Part shown: one piece after another, positions 1-11,510 of the stretch
Numbering within the stretch: position 1 is the stretch's first letter
How the letters are laid out: each line of letters opens with the position of its first letter
Assembly: GCF_963169125.1 (NCBI RefSeq)
Contig: NC_084800.1
Span: 150,408,397 to 150,472,396, forward strand
Direction: 5' to 3'
Source of the DNA: Humulus lupulus
Lineage: Eukaryota > Streptophyta > Magnoliopsida > Rosales > Cannabaceae
DNA: 64,000 nt
Translations under genes and position numbers: made by a program
Notes under the pieces: model-generated
Database searches by the model: none
What the model saw: only the letters and a program-made list of their open reading frames with translations
What the model was told of the DNA's origin: nothing

Positions 1-1131
1 CTCATATCTGGTGGGAGGTTGTATCTCAAACCCGGAACGTCGTTGTATTAAGTTGGGATGAGTTTTGCAATTCGTTCAACGAGAAATATTAAAACAATGC
101 AGTTCGAACCACAAAGGCAGATGAGTTTACCATATTGGTGCAAGGCAACATGACTGTGACTGAGTATGCCCTGAAGTTTGACAGGTTGACCAAGTTTTCT
201 TCTGACTTTGTGCCAACTAATGCAGGTTTATTCGAGATTAAACCCGACGATAGCATAGAATGTCAGGATCACCTTAGTGCCTGGAGTTACTACATATGCT
301 CAGGTAGTTGAGAAGTCCCTTACTGCTGAGGGTGCAGAGGATAGGATTTGTCGTGAGAGTGTCACGAGACGTGATGCTATGAGGATGGTACCTCCATTTA
401 CTAGATTTGGTAAGGGTGGAGGCCCTAGTGACCAGAAGAGGAAGACCCCCGACACTTCTACTACTCCTGTTCCTGACAGGAGGGGTCAAGGTACTCAGGG
501 TGGCCGCCAGGGCGGTAACGAGGCCTGGAGAAGTTATCCAGTATGTGCCAGGTGCAGGAGATGCCTTTTGGGAGAATGTCGTGCTAAGGCTTGCTTCCTA
601 TGCTCGGGTGGGACATTTCCAGAGAGATTGCTCACAATTGAAGAAAGAGGAACAGAAGAAAGGTGATAGTTTGACTCCAACCCAAGTGTTCACACTAACC
701 CAGTCAGAGGCTGAGGCTAGTCCCTCGATAGTGAGAGGTCAGATTTTTAGCAATGGCTCTACTCACTCTATATTGATTGATTATGGTGCTACACATTCAT
801 TTGTTTCTAGTGGAGTAAGTGATAGATTGTGTAGGCCTTGTTATTTCTGTGTTGTGGGGTTTGGGACCCTTATTGCCTACTAGGGAATTAGTAGTTTCTA
901 AGAGATGGATTAGATCTTTGCTAGTAGAAGTGGATAGTAGAGAGTTGTCGGTGGACCTGATTAAGCTAGCTATGGAGGATTGGCATGGATTGGTTAGCCA
1001 AATATGGGGCAACCATAGATTGTAAAAGGAGGATGGAGACCTTTGAGCCCGAGGGAGAGGACCCATTTGTGTTTCTGGGCACTGTGAATGGGCCTCATAT
1101 TCCTATATTCTCAGCACTAAAAGAGGTTGCA
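1..1131 (+). pseudogene. Element A: gag C-terminus and protease remnant, chromovirus
   Basis: This is the 3' part of gag followed by the aspartic protease of a Tekay-like Ty3/gypsy element; the 5' end lies outside the window. The gag core motif EYALKFDRLTKF reads near 160-200. The zinc-knuckle region (cysteine-rich CARCRR, then CFLC and GHFQRDC) falls at about 540-640 but is split by a frameshift near 600. The protease active-site region reads LIDYGATHSFVS near 770-815, where relatives in this window have LIDSGATHSF, so the residue after the catalytic Asp is changed. The region between protease and RT is also frameshifted. It is a dead relic, and the oldest layer of the nest by position. Confidence 0.85.
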
Positions 1132-1151
1132 TAGGATTCCTAACAAGCATA

Positions 1152-1875
1152 GTGGATACCACCAGGGATGTGTCAGTTGGGCCGGTAGAGACCAGATTGG
1201 TCTATAAGTTTTTGGATGTGTTCCTAGGTAAACTACTGGGGTTATCACCGCAGCAAGAGATTGAGTTTGTTATAGAGTTGGCCCCAGCAACAAAACCAGT
1301 ATCCAGAGCAACATACAGAATGGCTCCGGTAGAGTTGAAGGTACAATTACAAGAGTTACTGGATTTGGGATTCATTAGACACAGCTTCTCACCGTGGGGT
1401 GCACCAATGTTGTTTGTTAAGAAAAACGATGGGACATTGAGAATGTGTATCGATTACAGGGAGTTTAACAAGCTAACTATCAAGAACAAGGACCTACTGC
1501 CAAGGATTGATGACCTGCTTCACCAATTGTAGGGTAGGACCGTATTCTCAAAGATTGATCTTCGATCTGGTTATCACCAGCTGAGGATCAAAGAAGAGGA
1601 TATTCTGAAGACGGCCTTTCGCACGAGATATGGACATTATGAGTTTTTGGTCATGTTGTTTGGATTGACCAATGCCCCAGCAACATTCATGGATGTGATG
1701 AGCAGGGTGTTCAAAGACTACTTGGACAAGTTTGTGATTGTCTTCATCAACGACATCCTAGTCTACTTTCATAAAAATTCAGAACACGAGCAGCATCTCT
1801 AGTTGGTACTTTGGAGGTTGAGGAAGCACATATTGTATGCCAAGTTCAAGAAGTGCGAGTTATGGTTACCTCAAG
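1152..1875 (+). pseudogene. Element A: reverse transcriptase remnant, cut by element B
   Basis: The protein follows the Ty3/gypsy reverse transcriptase pattern: an SPWGAP-like region, [29 protein letters not shown] and [12 protein letters not shown]. An in-frame stop (TAG) lies at 1530-1532 and another near 1800. The catalytic box that reads FIDDIL in elements D and E reads FINDIL here at about 1744-1761, so one of the paired catalytic aspartates is lost. The sequence stops abruptly after a WLPQV motif at 1875, where a minus-strand LTR begins. The remainder of the pol gene is expected beyond the right edge of the window. Confidence 0.88.
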
Positions 1876-2006
1876 TGTAACGCCCTGGTTACTCTAAGAG
1901 CGTTACTGTGGACTTTAAACAGTGCTTAACTCACTAAACGAGTCATTAGGTTATAAATGTGCATCTAGGTGTTATTAATAGGCTAAGGTGAAAAATCTTG
2001 ATCAAA

Positions 2007-3508
2007 AGGAATGGTGATGGCTGTCGTATACCACACAAATTTAACAATGATTTTTCTTTTAATACTTCCAATTATTTCAGTATAATAGCAAGCACTGGTC
2101 GAACCCACGAGGACTATCGTTCACTTTATTATTCAAGAATTAACACTAAAACTTAAAAGGGGATTTTGATTTTTAACTCAAAATTTAAATAACATAAACT
2201 AGAAAGAAAAATAAAGATTGGGATTACGATATTAAAAAACAGTTAAAGGTTAATCTCCACCCTCAACAATCATTCCTAATCACTAATAATAAATATTATT
2301 CCAATTTCTCAATTAAACTATTAACCCCGCAGATAATGCTGAAGTAGTCAATTATCCCAATCTCCCTATTATAAGTAATCAAGGCGAAGCGCTCAATAAT
2401 TAACTCTTTTATCTAAGCAATAAATCTATGAATCATACAATCTATTTAACTTAGATAAAGCATTAAGTTCTATGGAAACAAGTTAATCTAGACAATAAAT
2501 TAATGAAGCATATAATTCATTTAACCTAGGTTCTATTTTTCATCACAATCAACAATTCTTTTAACTTAACTATCAATTGCAACTTATCACACACACTTAG
2601 AATCTTAAACTATTAGGTGAGTAGTAATTCTAAGATGACAATTGAACAATGTAAAACCTTAATTAGTTGGCCACCTAACAAGAAATTACAAGATTCATAA
2701 CATTCAATTGGAAAAATAGAAACAATCTAATATTGAGAGAAATTGAAGAACAATATTCATTAATAATAATCAAGAATTCATGTCTTGGGTTTTGAATTAA
2801 CCCTTAACCTAAAAAGAACCTACTCCATAATTTTAATCATAATCACAAACATAATTATAATTAAAATTAAAGATATTAAGGGAAGAAAAGAAACTAGATT
2901 GATGAACAAAAGTAATGTAGTCTTGTAGTCTTCTCTCCAGCCCTTTCTCAGTCTTTTTCTCTCTTAAAACCGTAATAAAGATCCCCCTCAAATTAACCTT
3001 AATCATCCTTTATAGTCTCAATTAAAAAGTAATAAAAAATCTGAAAACGACGTCGCAAGTCGCGGCCTAAAAAATGCGAGCCGCGGCCTAGAACAAAATC
3101 TGTGCCTAAATCTGTCCCTCAGGCAGCGGCCTGGAAATTACGCGCAGCGGCCTGAGTTTTATGTGCAACGGCCTGTCTGGAAGAAAAAATTCTGAAAGTG
3201 CAATTTCCATTTAAAGTGCCCCGGCCTGAGTTTTTTGAGCCACGGCCTACCTCCAATTTCTTCAATTCTTGATCTTAGATAGCTTCCACGTTGCCACCAC
3301 TTCCACATTTCAATCCCGAAAGCTTTGAATACTCCTAAAACTTTATTTTAACTACACTTGCCATCAAAATGTTAGATTTATCATCATAAAACGCAACGTA
3401 GAAAATATGTTGTAGAATCACGAAACTTAGTTAAAACTATTAAAAATGCTATCATAACACCATCCAAGCATAGAAAAACTTAACAAATATTAATACAAAA
3501 ATGACCTT
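2007..3508. mobile_element. Unidentified AT-rich 1.5-kb insertion inside the B LTR
   Basis: Homology to the family LTR stops after ATCAAA at 2001-2006 and resumes after ATCAAA at 3509-3514, so the 1502 bp between look like an insertion with a 6-bp duplication. No long coding frame is present. The sequence is strongly AT-rich except for 3045-3260, where a GCGGCCTG-like motif recurs at least six times. Near 2095-2125 it has GGTCGAACCCACGAGGACT, a phrase I associate with the ends of some plant LTRs. The termini are AGGAATGG and ATGACCTT. It could be a solo LTR or a small non-autonomous element; the class is not settled. Confidence 0.55.
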
Positions 3509-3925
3509 ATCAAATGGATATATTTTATTTACAACATAAAACTGTCCATGGGCCCATAAAAGTGCTTACAAAGTTATTTACAATCCAAAATGGTCATTAC
3601 AGTGTAAAAATTGCACCCACTGACCTAAGCGACAAAAATAGGGTTAACCCCTAGTTCATCTGAGAAACACCTTGGTCGTGGTGGTCAAGTGGCCGCATAT
3701 GTACACTTCGCCACCTAAGCTCTCCACTCAAGACTGGGTGAGATTTTCTTTCCCTTTACCTGCACCACATAGAACCCGTGAGCCAAGGCTCAGCAAGAAA
3801 ACTTATTACTGCATGTATACAATATCAATAAATGATTATGATAATCATACTAGGGCTTGCAGCCCAATCAGATAAGTGAACATCAATAATGATCTGGTAA
3901 TCATACTGGGGCTTATAGCCCTAAT

Positions 3926-4105
3926 CCGATAAGTGACTAATGAGTCACGCACTTGGGTTCCACACCCTAACCAGATAAGTGACTATAGAGTCACGAACTT
4001 GAACCAGATAAGTAACTAATAAGTCACAAACTTGAATCAGATAAGTAACTAATAAATCACGAACTTGAATCAGATAAGTAACTAGTAAGTCACGAAATTG
4101 GGCTC
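3926..4105. repeat. 33-bp tandem repeat inside the B LTR
   Basis: Three consecutive 33-bp units start at 3972, 4005 and 4038, each beginning CAGATAAGTAACTAATAAGT or a close variant. Diverged half-units flank them at about 3926 and 4071. The unit contains the nearly self-complementary GTAACTAATAAGTCAC. Related GACTAATAAGTCA fragments are scattered to about 4420. The array lies in the part of the LTR that varies most between family members. Confidence 0.8.
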
Positions 4106-4899
4106 TACATCCTAAGCCATGTGATGTTACAGTCACCTGACCATGTTGGCTCTAGCTCTAAGTAACTAGCCCTTAGACTAGACAAGCGATTTTGTTTTCA
4201 TCGAACTTAAGGTCGGTCAAGCATTTCATACTTATGTCGATAATGCTTATGTCGATTAAATCTAATCTTTTCGGCTTGCGTTAAATACACTAATACTGTT
4301 CTTGACTCATAGGTCAATTCCATACGACCAGCGCTCAGTACCACTGCCAAACTTGACTAATAAGTCACAGCTTCACAGTCAATACTAACACCATTGTCGA
4401 TTCTGACTAATAAGTCAGTACCACTCACAAGTACGCAAGACTGCTAAGCATTTAATATGCAATCAATATCCACATATAGAGCACTCAACATGCCTCATCA
4501 ATAACCATGCATGTCACATACTGGGTACAGTTTTCTTACCTCTGGTTTGAGCGTGAAATAATAAAATAACGAACCCTTTGAGAACGATCGATCCTTTGGT
4601 CCCTTAGCAGTCACCAAGTAAAAACCAAATATGGAATTCCATTAATAAAATAAATCATAAAAGGTTCATGGTCTAAACCTCGCTCCCAGGACCTCGAATT
4701 GTATTAAAATGGTTAGCAGATTCAATCCCGAGCCTTAGGAATTGAACCCCCGAGCCTAAGCCCTTGAAAACTCCTCCCTGGCACATAAGGAAGGGGCGGG
4801 CCGTGACTTGGCCTAGTGAGTTGCGACGAGCCCCCAAGTCAAAGAGCACTCTAGCTGGGTACCAAGGGCGAGTCGTGACTTGCCTGGGCCAAGACGCGA

Positions 4900-7228
4900 T
4901 GTAACGCCCTACTACCTTAGAGCCGTTACTGAGTGAGTTTAAAACAGAAATTGTGCATTTAATTGACTCTAAGTGGTTTCTAAAACCAAAAGTGTGAATA
5001 AACCAGAGTTTAAGGCTGTACTCTTCGAAAATGATTAGTTTCATTGAAAACGTTAAATGTAAAACATCTGGGATCCCAAAATAAGGTTTACAAAATATTT
5101 ACAACTCAAAAATAGATTTACACTTGATCAGTTATCAAAAGAATGATTTAATACAGCCATATACAAAATGCCCCCAACCAAAGCAGTCGGGCAGGCCGAA
5201 CATGTACGCGCCGCCCCCACGCTCTCCATACTCATGGCCGGTTGACTGACTCCTTGCTTTTACCTGCCACACGGAGCACCCGTGAGCCGAAGCCCAGCAA
5301 GAAAACCCAAATAGTACATAACATATGCAAATCAAATAGCTGGCATAATTTACTGATAAATAAGAAAACCATCATAATAAACAAGTACGGCCATGCCGCC
5401 CCTGAGGCCTTACCAAAGCCTGGGGTTTCGGTTCTCACCGCGAGGATAACTCATGTATCCCTTGGGTCCCACCCTGAATATAAGCATCCCATGTGATGTG
5501 TGTTACTTTCGGCCCCACGGCCGTACCCGGCCTACGCCGCACTCGGCCCTTGCCGTTCATTTCATCATAATCACACATATAGTACATTCGAAATAATCAT
5601 TCACACACATCATGATTCATTTAAGGTTAAACATTTGCACATAATACAATCTGGGCCATGCCCTACAATCACACAGTGGGGCCATGCCCTATTCTCGAGT
5701 GTTACGGTTTTCTTACCTTTAGATTCAGTAGCCTTGATCAACCTGACTCCTTGAGCACGATCTTACCCGAGCCCTAGCGCTTACCTAAGCAAAATCCACA
5801 AGTCAAAGTCATCACCAACCCTCAAGTCCGAAACCTAGCCTCGGGACTAATCCCGAGCCCCCGGGAAGTCCTAGATCCCCAAAACAAAGTGGCGGAATCA
5901 AGCCCCGAACCCTAGGTCAAAATCCCTTCACAAAAGCCCAAAAATCCCCTCTGTGAACAGTGCAGCGCTACAGCGCTCAAAAGAGGGCGCTGTAGCGCTA
6001 CAAGCAGAACCACCCTCACCAGACAGGGGCTAGCGCTACAGCGCCCCCTGCCTAGCGCTGTAGCGCTAGATGCAGCAGACCAAAACCAAAAATCGCATCT
6101 TGCGATTTTCTTCCCTCATTTCGAACCCAAACTTGTCCAACTCTTTCCCAAGCCCAAAAACAAACTCATATACACCACACACTCATCCCAAGCACCCCAT
6201 GAACTCAATCCCAAGCTCAAGCAACCCACAATTCAAAATCTAACCCAATGAACCCAAAAACCAGAAAATCACTCAAACAACAAGGATAGGGTCTTAGAAA
6301 TCATACCGTGGGTGGAATTTTGACCTTGAACTGAACCCTAGACCTCCTTGGCTTGCACCTTCACAACCTTGACCTGTTTTCCCCAAAAACCCCATCCATT
6401 TAGCTCAAAAACACAGCTCAAAACCAGCAAAACCCTAAAACCAAAAACCTCAAGAACTTACCTCAAATCTCTGATTTGATCTTGCTAATCCCTTGCCAAT
6501 CCTCAAGCCTAGCTTAGGATCCTTGATGCTCAGCTAACCCTAGCTTCCCACTGAGCTTATCCTCAAGAAAAAATCAAGGGAAATGGTTGGGGGAGCCACA
6601 AACCGAATCTTCAAAGCCAAACCTTTCAGCTTTCCCTCTCTTTTCCTTTCTCTTCTTTCTTTCTTTTCAGCCTATAGCTTTTCTCTACAAAATCCACTAA
6701 GTATAAAGACCTTCTTTATTTTATCTCTTACAAGCCTAATGACCAAAATGCCCTCCCTTACTAATTCTAAACCTTTATGTCCATAAAGGGGCATTTTAGT
6801 CATATTACCCAAATTCCCACTAATTCCTCAAGTGTTCATAATAATTCCCGCTCGCTACCCAATACCGGATTAATCATCAAATATATTCCCAGATTCTCAA
6901 TTAAACTCCCCAGGCTTAACCCAAGCCTGGCACAGGTTCCCGCTTTGACTTTCCGCTAACCCGCTCATTCTAAGATCGTCTCGAGTCATAGATCACAAGT
7001 ATCAACATAGTCATGCCCAACATGGCCAAATTACAAATATGCTCAATCAGGTCTACATGCATACTAATTCACATAGTCATGCATCACAATTAATCAAATA
7101 GTCATATAACGTGCATTAAATCATATTCATGCATAAAACTCATTAAAGACACACACAGAATTCCTTTATGCCCTCCAGGCACACTATCCCAGGCCCTAAG
7201 CCTTAATACCGAATTTGGGGTCGTTACA
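4900..7228 (-). mobile_element. Solo LTR S1, 2.33 kb, TSD cgcga
   Basis: A complete LTR runs from TGTAACGCCCTAC at 4900 to GGGGTCGTTACA at 7228. It is flanked by cgcga at 4895-4899 and 7229-7233. The 5-bp duplication plus two intact ends and no internal region make it a solo LTR, normally the product of recombination between two LTRs. It sits inside the LTR of element B, whose sequence continues on both sides. Short open frames inside it show no domain and I treat them as chance. The stretch holds no gene. Confidence 0.93.
5961..6070. repeat. AGCGCTACAGCGC motif cluster in S1
   Basis: The palindromic core AGCGCT and the phrase CTACAGCGC recur about eight times in both orientations within 110 bp, with variable spacers. 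Shorter versions of the same cluster occur at the matching place in the F LTRs (31020-31125 and 35120-35225) and in S3 (55990-56080). Other LTRs in the window carry different GC-rich motifs at this place. Confidence 0.8.
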
Positions 7229-8171
7229 CGCGACTTGACCCCACGACCACAACACCTCTGCCATTTTTTCCATTGAAAGCAACCAAAAACTTTCACCAAA
7301 CAACTCAGAAATCACACCCAAGCATTACCACAACTTACCCAACATTCAACCAACAAAACCTAAGCTTTAAACCATTTAAAACCTCATCAAATAACCACTT
7401 CTATAATCAAAACTTTAAGCTCAAAAACTAACTCAAAACAGAGCAAAAACCAAAAAATTCATGGCTGAATTCTTACCTCAAGTTTTGATCTCCTAGCTTG
7501 AACCCTTAATTCAGCTTCAAAAATTCAAAGGAAAGGAAAGAGGGAAAGATGATCGTGGAAGAAGAAGGAAATTTATGTTTTGTTGTCTAATTCTTCTGCA
7601 GCCATCCTAATTCAAATATATCCTAAGGTCAAATGACCAAAATTCCCCCAAGCCTAATTTATTTCCGTAACAGCCACCAAGGGCAAAAGTGTTGTTTCTC
7701 CTCTAATCCTGTTAATCATAATTAACATCCTCCAATTCCCGTTATTCCCAATATTCGCCAATAATAAATAAATCAAATCTCATTACCCTTTTATTCCCGG
7801 TAATGTACTAACATTAAATTACCCCGAGGCTCACCTCCGAGCCCGGAAATTAATCCCGTTATGACCAAACCACTAATTTACATTCTAAGATCGTCTCATG
7901 CCGAATATCTTGAACATATCCACATAATAATGTGGTCTTATCCCTAAATTATACACATGCATGAAATTATACAAATATTCCCTCAACGGGCCAAATTACC
8001 AAAATGTCCTTATAATGAAAAGTAGACCCACATGCATGCATTTATTATCATATAATAATATAACTCACATAATCATGCATATAATCATTTAATTGCATAA
8101 TAAATCAATTATGGCCCTCCTGGCCCTCTAATCCAGGCTAAAAGCCACATTAGGGATTTTGGGTCGTTACA

Positions 8172-8345
8172 ACTATCCCCTCCTTACAAAAATTTCGTAC
8201 TCGAAATTTACCTGTACAACTCGAGATACTGACTCTACATTTCTGACTCAGGCTCCTAGGTAACTTCCTCGACCTTGTTGTTCCTCCATAATACCTTAAC
8301 CAAACGTATTGTTGTATTCCTGAGGACCTTGTCCTTTCTATCTAG
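8172..8345 (-). pseudogene. Element B: chromodomain end of pol, cut by element C
   Basis: Read on the minus strand, the stretch encodes the terminal chromodomain of a Tekay-like integrase (LDRKDKVLRN, then LVKVLWRNNKVEE), with a stop where a Trp is expected. The pol stop codon and the purine tract GGAGGGGATAGT follow directly before the B LTR. The reading ends where the plus-strand LTR of element C begins at 8346, so the rest of B's pol is displaced to the right, outside the window. Confidence 0.8.
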
Positions 8346-8963
8346 TGTATCGCTCTGCATTTCGGGTACCTTTGAACGACTAAGGTCAGGATATTTTTCC
8401 CCGAGTTAAGAATATTATTTAATATAATATTAAATTTGTTTGGAATTTATTTCCATGAGTTATTGCTAGCCAAATTATGAATTTTGTGATTAAAAGACAA
8501 GATAAGACTTTTGGTCTTGGACCGACACAAAAACCTTAATCGGGTAAAGATCTCAGAAAATAAAATGAAAAACTATGGCAAATATATTTTGGGCATAAAA
8601 TAAATTCATAAAAATTAAAGTTTTGTCAAAAATAATAAACTTAAGAGGAAATGGAAATTTTAGGGCATTTTTGTATTAAATGCTTAATTTTACCGAATTG
8701 AGGAATTTTATTTTATAAATGGACTTTAGTTTAAATTGAATTGTGTGATTTATTAAATTAAATGTGAGAGACATTTAATTTAATTATTATATGTTAAGTT
8801 TTATTTTTAAGACTATATGAGTGAAAAAGGTTATAGAAAGTCAATTTGGATTTTTCTTCTTAGGAAATATATATTAACCTTTTAAAAAAAAATAAAAAAA
8901 TAATAATAATTACATATACAGAAAAGATGTGGCCGGCCATGTGAGGATATTAGTTGTGTGGAC
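8346..8963 (+). mobile_element. Element C: truncated 5' LTR
   Basis: From TGTATCGCTCTGC at 8346 the sequence matches the start of the C 3' LTR at 60162 closely (for example GGTACCTTTGAACGACT against GGTACCTTTAAACGACT) and follows it for about 600 bp to GTTGTGTGGAC. It then switches directly to pol sequence. The rest of a more than 3.8-kb LTR, the primer site, gag, protease and RT are all missing, most simply by one large deletion. The preceding five bases (tctag) are the expected target duplication, but the partner lies beyond the window. Confidence 0.85.
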
Positions 8964-9405
8964 CTTGCTACCTTGGATTCAGAGATAGTAGTCGATCAAT
9001 TGGCTAACCTCTCTATCGAGCCTACCATTATGGAAGTTATAAAAGGGGGGCAGTTAGTCGATCCTTGCGTACAAAGACTGATGTACGAAGTGAGGAATGA
9101 GGGGCGACTAAGATTTCATATCTCCGAAGATGGAGTATTGGGCTTCAAGGGTAGAATATGTGTTCCGAACGATGACTAGATCAAGAAGTAGATCTTTTTC
9201 GAGGGACAAAATGCTCCTTATGCCATGCATCCGGGTACCACAAAAATGTACAAAGACTTGAAGAAGTACTTTTGGTGACCTAGGATGAAAAAGTAGATGG
9301 CAGAATATGTGGCACACTACTTGACTTGTCAGCAAACCAAGGCTGAGCATCAACAGCCAGCTTGATTGTGCAGCCCATAGAAATTCTGAAATGGAAGTGG
9401 GAGAT
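8964..9405 (+). pseudogene. Element C: RNase H-integrase linker and integrase N-terminus
   Basis: The frame reads the linker seen in relatives (VVDQLANLSI, then GQLVDPCVQRL), an ISEDGVLGFKGRICVPND strand, and the zinc-binding region of integrase around MHPGTTKMYKDLKKY and AEYVAHYLTCQQTKAEHQ. Stops occur at 9177-9179 and several later points. The zinc site is broken: the position that is Cys in relatives (ARCLTC) reads HYLTC. Homology ends at WKWE (9405), where element D begins, and resumes at 59087. Confidence 0.85.
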
Positions 9406-11508
9406 TGTAGCGTCCCAAATCTGCTAATAAGGCTTAGGGCCTTGATTAGCGTGTCTGGAGGGTAATAAGTGGTTTATTATTATAATATGTGAATTTTTAT
9501 GAGTATGAGATTAGAGATGCATGTTTAGGTGAATTAAATATGCATGTGGGCCCCGTTTGGTTATTATGGGCATGTTTGTAATTTTAGCCTGTTGGGGGCA
9601 TAAATGTAATAAATTTGAATATTGTGATATATCTGTGTTGCACGATCCGAGACAGCCCTAAGGAGCGGTTAGCTAGAAAGTCACAACGGGGTTGAATACC
9701 CGAGTCGAGGTGAGTCGAGGGGTATTTCGAGCAATAGACGTTTTACTGGGTTATCGGGTTATGAAAATAAATATTTGGAGATATATTTGAAGTTAGAGCG
9801 TTTAGGAGGAAATATCAGGAAAATTTACCATTTTTCCCTCGGGGACGTTTTTGGTACCCCGAGCCTTTGAGGTAACCTTAGAAACTTAAGTTAAATAAAA
9901 CAAAACCAAGGAAGCTTTCAGAACTTTGTGAACCGACCCAAGGCACCCTCTTTTCTCTCTCATTTTTCTCTAAGTCATACCAAGGAGAACTTTGAAGATC
10001 AAGCTAGGAATTAGAGCTCTAAAACTTGGAGATTGTTCAATATCAATTTGTGGATTCAAGCAAAGCTAAGGTAAGCATTAAACTGTGATTTTAGTTATTT
10101 ACTTCTGTGATTATTGGCTGGGTTTCAAGTTCTTTTGAGGTGTTGAAGTTGAAGATTGAATTTTGGGTTTTATGAGTTTTTAAAGCTAGAGTTTGTTAGG
10201 TTTTGTTGCTAAGACTGTTCTAGGACTTCTGTGATAAATGAATTGGATTGTTAGATTGATTTGAGGTGTAAATTGGCTTGGTTTGGGTAGGAAAATGGAG
10301 GATTTTTCTGGGTTCGAGGGGTCGGGCTGCGACATTGTTCTTGCTGAGCCGCCCTTTAGAACATTTGGGCGACCTGAAAATAGGGGCGTGCCGCGACGCG
10401 TGTGGGAAAAAAATGAGGCTGGGCCTCTGGTTGAGCATGGGGCCACACCATGGGTTGATGCTTAGTGTGCTTTAGGGCTTTAAGGAAGTTTTAGGATCAA
10501 GAATCCAAAAGTTAAGGCTCCTGATGAATTTTATCACCCGGATTGATAGAATTCAAGGTCTCGGAGACTAGAATTATGATCCAAAGTTATTTAATGGGTT
10601 AGAACTTGATGGATGGATATTGTTAATGCATTGTGACTAGGGTTCCAGCGAGGCTCGGACTAGGGGACTATGCTCGAGACATTAGTGTTTAGAAAGCACA
10701 GGACACAAGTAAGAAAACTATTGTACTTGTAGAGCAGGGCGAGGCCCTGTAGTTTGTGTTGCAGCGCATGGCCCTATATGATTGCGTTGCAGGGCGTAGC
10801 CCCATTGATTGTGCTTATACATGTTTAAGTATTTGTTTAATTATGATATGTGTGCATATATGTGAATGAATGGCGATAGCCAGGAACGGCGAAGGTCGAG
10901 TACGGCAAGGGGCCGGGAGTAGTGTTTAGCACGCGGAGTGCGAGTTGTCAGGGCGAGACCCTATAGGATACCTGGGATATCGTCACGGTGTAGACCATGA
11001 ACCCAGGGCCTGGTAATGTGCCTGGGATGACAGGATCGTATGTGTTTAGCCCATTAGCAGTTTATTTGTATGCTGAATGATAGAAATGCATAGGTTATCT
11101 GCTTGTGTGAGTTTTCTTGCTGGGCTTCAGCTCATGGGTGCTCTATGGTGTAGGTAAGGGCAAGGGAAAAGTCAACCAACCATGAGTACGAAGAGCATGA
11201 AGCAGCCCGTACATGTTTGGCCTGCTTGGCTGCCACGGCAAGGGGTGTTTTTGGGAGATGATTGTACTAAACCTAGATTTTGTCATTTAGTCAACTTTGG
11301 ATATATTTTTTAGTTGTAAATATTTCTAAACATTATTTTGGGATCCAAGATGTTAAACTCTTTATGATTTTCAATGAATGGAATTATTTTCAAAGTATAT
11401 GACTCTGTTTTTGGTTTAATTGCACTTTTGTCTTAAAACCTCGATTAGCGAGTTAATTGCACATTTTAAACTCACTTAGTAACGGCCCTAAGGAAGTAGG
11501 GCCTTACA
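9406..11508 (+). mobile_element. Element D: 5' LTR
   Basis: The LTR is 2103 bp from TGTAGCGTCCC to GGGCCTTACA, the PBS follows directly, and it matches the 3' LTR at 48529 onward. Landmarks include a pyrimidine-rich CTCTCTCATTTTTCTCT at about 9950, intron-donor-like AAGGTAAGC near 10068, a GC-rich motif block at 10310-10450, a short GGCGAAGG/GGCAAGGG repeat near 10870-10915, and TGTAGGTAAGGGCAAGG near 11150. It contains no gene. The promoter should lie upstream of the pyrimidine-rich stretch, but I cannot pick a TATA box with confidence. Confidence 0.92.
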
Positions 11509-11510
11509 AC

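Larger units (their letters stand above)
1876..8171 (-). mobile_element. Element B: 3' LTR on the minus strand, carrying two insertions
   Basis: In plus coordinates the LTR opens with TGTAACGCCCTGG at 1876 and closes with GGGTCGTTACA at 8171, which is TG...CA read on the minus strand. The 1.5-kb insertion at 2007-3508 and solo LTR S1 at 4900-7228 interrupt it. Without them and their duplications it is about 2.4 kb, the usual length for this family. Landmarks shared with the other LTRs are present in order: the GGGATCCC-like region, the TTTACCTGCACCA block near 3760, and the terminal CTAATCCAGGC...TTAG region. It is inserted in element A's RT. Its internal region follows at 8172. Confidence 0.85.

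Noticed and set aside
6700..6710. GTATAAAG as a TATA box of the S1/F/S3 LTRs (also about 31764 and 56722)
   Set aside because: It is conserved, but the box reads in the direction opposite to the element, and the match on the element strand (CTTTATAC) is weak.
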